Below, piece by piece: positions 30,414 to 34,958 of a stretch of 34,958 nucleotides of DNA (the first letter of the stretch is position 1; every line of letters begins with the position of its first letter). The DNA comes from Micavibrio sp. (GTDB lineage Bacteria; Pseudomonadota; Alphaproteobacteria; Micavibrionales; Micavibrionaceae). The stretch is from contig DUBU01000028.1 in assembly GCA_012960155.1 (NCBI GenBank), forward strand, positions 1 to 34,958, read 5' to 3'. The notes beneath the pieces were generated by a model. That model worked only from the letters and a program-made list of their open reading frames with translations. It made no database searches and was not told where the DNA came from. Position numbers and translations under genes: made by a program.

Positions 30414-30821
30414 ATGGAAAATCAAAATTCAGGAGTTCTCGGTATCTTTAACGCTGCCGCGGACAAACTTTCTCAAGTAAAAGATTATTTGGCCACGGCT
30501 AGCCTTGATATAGGTGGGCGTGTTGCTACTGCCGCTACGGAAATGGGTGTCCATTTGGGCGTTGGCGGTGCGGCGATTGCGGCTATGGGTATACCGATTG
30601 CGCTGGCAACAGGTGAAGGCGCGTTGCCTGGTCTTGGTTTGTCAGCTGTGTTTACAACGCTTGTAGGTGTACCTGTCGGTATGGGCATTAATAATATGAT
30701 AGGTTTTGATGTAGAGCGTATTGGCGATCATGTGCAGCGTTACTTTGATCGTAAGTATGATGATTATATTGAGAAGCACCAGCCGACTGCCTTATATGAC
30801 AGTTTTGACTTTAGACCATAA
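30414..30821 (+). CDS. Small glycine/alanine-rich membrane protein, unknown function
   Basis: The 135-residue protein starts at 30414 after a perfect AAGGAGG site; an upstream in-frame ATG at 30390 lacks one. An amphipathic N-terminal helix (IFNAAADKLSQVKDYLATAS) leads into two Gly/Ala-rich hydrophobic stretches (MGVHLGVGGAAIAAMGIPIA and LGLSAVFTTLVGVPVGMGIN), followed by a charged C-terminus with many Tyr and Asp (RYFDRKYDDYIEKH). I do not recognise the family. A two-segment inner-membrane hairpin is the likely topology. It interrupts the prp genes and has its own promoter candidate, so it may not belong to propionate metabolism. Confidence 0.65.
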   Translation: MENQNSGVLGIFNAAADKLSQVKDYLATASLDIGGRVATAATEMGVHLGVGGAAIAAMGIPIALATGEGALPGLGLSAVFTTLVGVPVGMGINNMIGFDVERIGDHVQRYFDRKYDDYIEKHQPTALYDSFDFRP

Positions 30822-30832
30822 TGTGCTTATAG

Positions 30833-30856
30833 GTGTTTCCCTAGTCAGGGAGACAC
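30833..30856 (+). promoter_or_regulatory. Hairpin sequestering the ribosome binding site of the next gene
   Basis: GTGTTTCCCT (30833-30842) pairs with AGGGAGACAC (30847-30856) over ten positions (one G-T wobble) around the loop AGTC. The 3' arm contains AGGGAG, the ribosome site for the ATG at 30860. There is no T-tract, so it is not a typical terminator. Confidence 0.6.
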
Positions 30857-30859
30857 ATA

Positions 30860-31354
30860 ATGTACAGACGCTTATTTTCTTTAATGCCAGCCTTTGTGGC
30901 CGCGTCAATGATCGGTACTGCGCAGGCGGATGATAGTAATATCATTGATTACAGTGTAGAGGGCAGTATTCGCACCGTGGATGATCCCGACTTTGCGACT
31001 GCCTTTGGGCGCTCGCTGGATTATTTTGGTGAATGCGATTTCAACGATAATTTCAGCTTGATGCTAATGGAAAACAACGAGGCCTTCTTGATGGGTAGTG
31101 TTACTATTTCATCTTTTCCGTACGAGGCAATGTTAAGGCCATCTGAAGTCTATGATCATTATGTCGGGGGAACCCTTCATCTTGATCTGATCTTTAAAGC
31201 CGCATCAGATGCACAGTTCTATGCTCCACGTGATCAGAAAGTTGATATTCCGTTCAAAATGCCTGAAGGCACGGGATATGTGTATTTTCATGTTTCAGAA
31301 CAAAATCTAGGGCAGCAGCCTGATTTTAGATGCCGTATACCAAGCCCTGAGTAA
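30860..31354 (+). CDS. Exported protein of unknown function
   Basis: A 164-residue protein with a clear signal peptide (MYRRLFSLMPAFVAASMIG, likely cut after AQA near residue 23). The mature part is acidic and beta-rich (SVEGSIRTVDDPDFATAFG, GGTLHLDLIFKAA, VDIPFKMPEGTGYVYFHVSE). It has two cysteines (CDF near 59 and CRI near the end) that could form a periplasmic disulphide. I do not recognise the family. Its ribosome site is buried in a stable hairpin, so translation is probably controlled. It lies 38 bases after the glycine-rich gene and 73 before prpC. Confidence 0.65.
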   Translation: MYRRLFSLMPAFVAASMIGTAQADDSNIIDYSVEGSIRTVDDPDFATAFGRSLDYFGECDFNDNFSLMLMENNEAFLMGSVTISSFPYEAMLRPSEVYDHYVGGTLHLDLIFKAASDAQFYAPRDQKVDIPFKMPEGTGYVYFHVSEQNLGQQPDFRCRIPSPE

Positions 31355-31427
31355 CATTACGGCTACTATTGCCAAGGCTGCGTTGCTCCCTTAATCTTCT
31401 ATGCAAATAAAAGAGAGGAGATTCATT

Positions 31428-32570
31428 ATGGGAGAAGCAGCCTTGAAACAAGACGCACCTAAGAAGAAAACTGGCGGCCTTGCCGGTATAGTCGCTGGCG
31501 AAACAGAGATTTCAGCAGCAGGCGGTGCGCATACCCTCGAATACCGCGGATACTCGATTTATGACTTGGCTGAGAAGGCCGAGTTTGAAGAGGTTGCGTA
31601 TCTGATGCTGTATGGATATCTGCCAAAGAAAGCCGAGTTAGAAGGGTATAAGAATAAGTTAAAGGCGATGCGTGATATTCCGCAGAGTCTGAAAGAGGTT
31701 CTGGAACGCATTCCTAAAGACGCGCACCCAATGGACGTCATGCGCACGGCCACATCTTTCCTTGGTAATGTTGAACCTGAAGGCGATGATAACTGTCAGG
31801 AAGCGATTACGGATCGTTTGATTGCGGCGTATCCTGCCATTCTCGTTTACTGGTGGCATTTTGCCCATACAGGCAAGCGCCATGAATGCGTTACAGATGC
31901 CGATACAGTGGCAGAGCATTTCCTGACATTGCTGCATCGTGAGAAGCCTAGTGCAACGCATATTAAGGCGATGAACGTGTCATTGATCCTGTATGCCGAG
32001 CATGAGTTTAATGCGTCTACCTTTACAGCGCGCACAATTACGTCGACGATGTCTGATTTCTATTCAGCTGTGACTGGCGCGATTGGCGCGCTGCGTGGTC
32101 CGTTGCACGGCGGTGCGAATGAAGCGGCGATGGAATTGCTGCGTAGGTTTAAAACACCGGAAGAAGCAGATAAGGGCATTCATGAAATGCTGGCAACCAA
32201 GCAGCTGATTATGGGCTTTGGTCACCGTGTTTACAGCGAAGCCGATCCGCGTAACCGCGTAATAAAAGAATGGTCACGTAAGCTTTGTCATGAAGGTGGC
32301 AAGGATGATTTGTTTGCAGTTTCCGAGACCATCGAAAATATCATGTGGGAAGAAAAGAAGTTGTTCCCAAACCTCGATTTTTACAGCGCTTCTGTCTATC
32401 ATATGATGGCGATTCCGACAGGCATGTTTACACCGATCTTTGTGATGTCTCGCATTACGGGGTGGGCGGCTCATATCTTCGAGCAGCGCAAAAACAACAA
32501 GCTTATCAGGCCTTCTGCGGACTATACGGGTCCAGAGGGTCTACCTTTTGTGAATATTGAAGATAGATAG
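31428..32570 (+). CDS. prpC: 2-methylcitrate synthase / citrate synthase
   Basis: The 380-residue enzyme condenses propionyl-CoA (or acetyl-CoA) with oxaloacetate. The catalytic set is complete: AEHEFNASTF (His192), LRGPLHGGANEA (His227), MGFGHRVY (His266) and NLDFYSASVYHM (Asp317). Its length of about 380, rather than about 430, places it in the short methylcitrate/citrate synthase group. Position between prpB and prpD supports PrpC. The start at 31428 follows GAGAGGAG; an upstream ATG at 31401 would overlap this site. The N-terminus MGEAALKQ resembles that of prpD (MGGAALAHQ), perhaps by chance. Confidence 0.9.
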   Translation: MGEAALKQDAPKKKTGGLAGIVAGETEISAAGGAHTLEYRGYSIYDLAEKAEFEEVAYLMLYGYLPKKAELEGYKNKLKAMRDIPQSLKEVLERIPKDAHPMDVMRTATSFLGNVEPEGDDNCQEAITDRLIAAYPAILVYWWHFAHTGKRHECVTDADTVAEHFLTLLHREKPSATHIKAMNVSLILYAEHEFNASTFTARTITSTMSDFYSAVTGAIGALRGPLHGGANEAAMELLRRFKTPEEADKGIHEMLATKQLIMGFGHRVYSEADPRNRVIKEWSRKLCHEGGKDDLFAVSETIENIMWEEKKLFPNLDFYSASVYHMMAIPTGMFTPIFVMSRITGWAAHIFEQRKNNKLIRPSADYTGPEGLPFVNIEDR

Positions 32571-32582
32571 GAGATTTTTTCA

Positions 32583-33050
32583 ATGCGCAGGAATGCCAGC
32601 CTTCTTATGTTTTTTATGGTGTCTATGGTCGGCGGGATGCTGGGGGCGATGCTCTTTAGCTCTACGCCTTTGCAAGCACAGCGTAGTAAGGGCGTGTTTA
32701 GCGAGATGGCCGTTTATAATCAGGATGGCGTTCGCATTGGATTAATTACGCCTGGACGCGTGCAACAGGGGACTATGTGGCTGTTTGATGATCGCGGCGA
32801 GTTCCGCATCCAGATGGGAACTTATGAGAACCCTGGCGAACGTGGCCAGCCTTTGATCGGTATGCATGATAATGGTAAAAATCTGCGTGCGTTGATGCGT
32901 TTGCATGGTGATACGGACTCTCCTGTGATCGTAATGAAAGATAAGACTGGTTATGACCGCCTTGTCATGGGTCTACGTGCAGGTACGGAAGAACCGTATC
33001 TGGAATATACAAATGCTGATGGCGAAAAGATTGACTTGCTGAAGAAGTAA
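32583..33050 (+). CDS. Exported beta-repeat protein of unknown function
   Basis: A 155-residue protein whose first 33 residues are a signal peptide or anchor (MRRNASLLMFFMVSMVGGML, possible cut at LQA). The rest repeats a strand-turn pattern: DGVRIGLITPG, DDRGEFRIQMGTY, HDNGKNLRALMRLHG, DKTGYDRLVMGL and NADGEKIDLL, each with an Asp/Asn-x-x-G turn and a following hydrophobic strand. Such D-x-x-G-x-x-R-hydrophobic repeats occur in uncharacterised exported proteins. It starts 12 bases after prpC and ends 3 bases before the glutaredoxin-like gene, so it is in the same transcript. Confidence 0.65.
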   Translation: MRRNASLLMFFMVSMVGGMLGAMLFSSTPLQAQRSKGVFSEMAVYNQDGVRIGLITPGRVQQGTMWLFDDRGEFRIQMGTYENPGERGQPLIGMHDNGKNLRALMRLHGDTDSPVIVMKDKTGYDRLVMGLRAGTEEPYLEYTNADGEKIDLLKK

Positions 33051-33053
33051 GTC

Positions 33054-33548
33054 ATGGCACCTCTTTATAATTCATCAGGAAACAGGCATAGATCAGCATC
33101 AATATTGATGACTGTGATCAGTATTTTGGCGGTCTTAGGCTATTTTGCTTACGAGCATCTTGACGTAAAGGTGCAGGCTAAAATTGAGAGTATGCGAGAC
33201 CCGCTGCGGTCAGAGTATGTAAAGACTATTCCCGTGAGCTACGGTACTTCCGGTAAGCAGGTGCGTGTTTTTGGTACACAGCAATGTTTCCGAGGGCCTG
33301 TGACACGGGTTCGTTTTGAACTTGAGTCAAAGGGCTATGTGTTTGATATGTACGATTTGAATGCTAATCCTAAGTTTCACCGCACCTTTCAGAGCTTATT
33401 GGCCGTCACTGGCTCCAGTAAGTTTGTACTGCCTACTTATATTGTCCATGACCGCATGATCTACGATAACGATGATATTATTGAGCAGATTAGGGCGGTT
33501 GTCGAAGTTCAGCCCGCACAAACACCTGTGCCACAAGGAGTTAATTAA
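33054..33548 (+). CDS. Membrane-anchored glutaredoxin-like protein
   Basis: The 164-residue protein has a basic N-terminus and one membrane segment (ASILMTVISILAVLGYFAY, about 15-33). A thioredoxin-fold domain begins near residue 69: VRVFGTQQCFRGPVTRVRFEL gives strand, cysteine turn and helix, with Cys78 alone and no second cysteine (CFRG). Then come YVFDMYDLNA, and VLPTYIVHDRMI with the cis-Pro127, as in glutaredoxins. The C-terminal IIEQIRAV helix completes it. Topology predicts the domain on the periplasmic side. A single-cysteine site suggests a monothiol or non-catalytic role. It starts 3 bases after the preceding gene and ends 2 before marC. The fold call is by pattern only. Confidence 0.65.
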   Translation: MAPLYNSSGNRHRSASILMTVISILAVLGYFAYEHLDVKVQAKIESMRDPLRSEYVKTIPVSYGTSGKQVRVFGTQQCFRGPVTRVRFELESKGYVFDMYDLNANPKFHRTFQSLLAVTGSSKFVLPTYIVHDRMIYDNDDIIEQIRAVVEVQPAQTPVPQGVN

Positions 33549-33550
33549 TA

Positions 33551-34168
33551 ATGTTCGATCTGTTTTTGTCTGCGTTTGTCAGTTTGTTCGTTGTCGTTGA
33601 CCCGATTGGTACATCCGCAATTTTTGCGACACTGCTGAGTAAGTCCGATGCGGCGGAAAAGAAGAAGATTGCCATTAAGGCTGTTGTGATCGCAGGCGTT
33701 GTGGTGATTACGTTTGCCATTATCGGCCATTGGCTTCTTACCTATATGAGTGTGTCGCTCTCGGCCTTCCGTGTGGCGGGTGGCTTGCTGCTGTTTGTTA
33801 CGGCGTTTCGTATGATTATGGGTTTTCATGATCCTGACCAGCTGGACTCGCAAGGCTCTGTTTACAAAGATACGAGCAATCTGGCTGTATTCCCGCTGGC
33901 GATACCGCTGCTAGGTGGCCCGGGCGTTATGACGGCCGCGCTAATGTATATGACGGAATCGAGCGCGCCTGTGGAATACGCCATCGTTGGCGGTACGGTT
34001 ATTTTGGTGCAGTTACTTGCATTATTCTGTCTGCTGGGGGCAGGTTCGCTCAGCCGCTTGTTCGGTAAGACAGGGAACGGTATTATAGCGCGCGTGATGG
34101 GTATTTTGCTGGCTGCTATGGCTGTGCAATTCGTCGCGGACGGTATTAAAGAACTTATAGCCTCATAA
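33551..34168 (+). CDS. MarC family integral membrane protein
   Basis: A 205-residue protein with six membrane segments. It begins MFDLFLSAFVSLFVVVDPIG, with the conserved DPIG after segment 1. RVAGGLLLFVTAFRMIMG and AIPLLGGPGVMTAALMYM are typical of MarC/YhgN proteins. Despite the name, MarC is not established as a drug-resistance factor and its substrate is unknown. It lies between the glutaredoxin-like gene (2 bases) and prpD (24 bases), within the prp transcript. Confidence 0.9.
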   Translation: MFDLFLSAFVSLFVVVDPIGTSAIFATLLSKSDAAEKKKIAIKAVVIAGVVVITFAIIGHWLLTYMSVSLSAFRVAGGLLLFVTAFRMIMGFHDPDQLDSQGSVYKDTSNLAVFPLAIPLLGGPGVMTAALMYMTESSAPVEYAIVGGTVILVQLLALFCLLGAGSLSRLFGKTGNGIIARVMGILLAAMAVQFVADGIKELIAS

Positions 34169-34192
34169 CAAATAACAATAAGGAGAACTAAA

Positions 34193-34958
34193 ATGGGAGG
34201 AGCTGCATTGGCGCACCAGAACGTGGACTTAAACGAGCGTCCGACATATGACAAGGTCATAACGGATATCGCTGATTACGTTGTGAATTATGAGGTTAAA
34301 AGCGAAGAGGCATATAAGACCGCGCGCTATGACCTGATGGACTCATTGGCTTGTGCGATTTTGGCGCTGAAATTTCCAGCCTGTAAAAAGCTGCTGGGCA
34401 ATGTTGTTGAAGGAACGAGCGTGCCGTATGCTGTGCGCGTACCCGGTACGAAGCATCTGGTTGATCCGCAGAAAGGCGCGTTTGATATTGGCGCGATGGT
34501 GCGCTGGCTGGATTACAATGATACGTGGCTGGCAGCGGAATGGGGGCATCCATCCGATAACCTTGGTACAATTCTGGCGCTTGGTGATTATCTGAGCCAG
34601 AAGGCCGAGGCCGAAGGCAAGCAGGGCTTCACAATGCGTGACATCCTGACATACATGATCAAGGCACACGAAATTCAGGGCTGTCTCGCGCTGGAAAACT
34701 CCTTTAACCGCATTGGTATTGACCATGTTGTGCTGGTGAAGTGTGCGTCTACGGCTGTGGCAACGCATATGCTGGGCGGTACATATGAGCAGATTTGTGA
34801 TGCGCTGACACAGTGCTGGGTTGATGGTCAGTCATTGCGTACTTATCGCCACGCGCCGAATGCGGGTCCGCGTAAGAGCTGGGCGGCTGGTGATGCTTGT
34901 CGCCGTGCAGTTACGCTTGCCATGATGACAATGGCGGGCGAAATCGGCTATCCATCTT
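34193..34958 (+). CDS. prpD: 2-methylcitrate dehydratase, 5' part
   Basis: The frame stays open to the right edge, giving the first 255 residues of an MmgE/PrpD protein of usually about 480. Translation from the ATG at 34193 (AAGGAGAAC seven bases upstream) gives [71 protein letters not shown] and [18 protein letters not shown] follow, all PrpD landmarks. The enzyme dehydrates 2-methylcitrate to methylaconitate or 2-methylisocitrate in the cytoplasm. It completes the prpB-prpC-prpD set. Confidence 0.93.
   Translation, partial: MGGAALAHQNVDLNERPTYDKVITDIADYVVNYEVKSEEAYKTARYDLMDSLACAILALKFPACKKLLGNVVEGTSVPYAVRVPGTKHLVDPQKGAFDIGAMVRWLDYNDTWLAAEWGHPSDNLGTILALGDYLSQKAEAEGKQGFTMRDILTYMIKAHEIQGCLALENSFNRIGIDHVVLVKCASTAVATHMLGGTYEQICDALTQCWVDGQSLRTYRHAPNAGPRKSWAAGDACRRAVTLAMMTMAGEIGYPS

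Noticed and set aside
31369-31397. Possible promoter TTGCCA-17-TAATCT upstream of prpC
   Set aside because: The -10 box matches only three of six positions, and read-through from upstream genes is as likely.
36-34958. Possible tRNA genes, CRISPR arrays, insertion sequences or phage genes
   Set aside because: No regularly spaced direct DNA repeats, transposase or integrase motifs or cloverleaf-like segments were noticed in the short intergenic gaps; a dedicated tRNA scan was not possible.

Overview
This window looks like a chromosomal segment of an alphaproteobacterium of medium G+C. That is inferred from gene content: an indolepyruvate ferredoxin oxidoreductase with both subunits fused, a SlyX protein, a leucine/isovalerate degradation set, a methylcitrate set and a ZntB-type transporter. 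No rRNA, tRNA, CRISPR array, insertion sequence or phage structural gene was seen. Genes are tightly packed, with no gene-free stretch over 300 bases, and many neighbours overlap by 1-10 bases.

Region 1 (1-8.8 kb) holds scattered leucine-catabolic genes: the 3' part of a methylcrotonyl-CoA carboxylase biotin subunit, hydroxymethylglutaryl-CoA lyase and isovaleryl-CoA dehydrogenase. They are interrupted by a DUF4442-like hotdog protein, two tandem Sel1-like paralogues and two unknown proteins. An AT-rich gene resembling the putative abortive-infection family putAbiC sits directly behind the isovaleryl-CoA dehydrogenase. SlyX, a metallo-beta-lactamase-fold hydrolase and an ArsC/YffB-like protein follow on the minus strand.

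Region 2 (8.8-14.2 kb) holds the most unusual pair. It is an SbmA/BacA/ABCD-type ABC transporter split into a permease and an ATPase. The ATPase carries about 300 extra residues between its Q-loop and its signature motif. The permease carries a run of about eight decapeptide repeats in a predicted periplasmic loop. A divergent PiT-like (phosphate permease superfamily) membrane protein and a small unknown gene follow.

Region 3 (14.3-21.1 kb) holds the fused indolepyruvate ferredoxin oxidoreductase, an unknown protein, a secreted HExxH protein resembling a metallopeptidase, and a 475-residue protein built from seven tandem copies of one small domain in an ABABABB order. A small gene with a near-consensus promoter and an operator-like inverted repeat at its predicted start site closes the region.

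Region 4 (21.1-29.3 kb) has a minus-strand run of thioesterase, CPA2 antiporter, ZntB and class I aminotransferase. It is followed by a methyltransferase, two GNAT acetyltransferases, a thiolase and a short-chain dehydrogenase. The dehydrogenase's conserved C-terminus is still readable in another frame, which points to an 8-base deletion.

Region 5 (29.4 kb to the end) is a methylcitrate (propionate) cluster, prpB-prpC-prpD, spread out by five genes not known from this pathway. These are a glycine-rich membrane protein, two exported proteins, a membrane-anchored glutaredoxin-like protein and MarC. It includes a repeat-rich operator candidate before prpB and a hairpin that buries one gene's ribosome binding site. 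Together the window degrades branched-chain and aromatic amino acids and propionyl-CoA. The ABC pair, the repeat protein and the AbiC-like gene are the candidates for undescribed biology.
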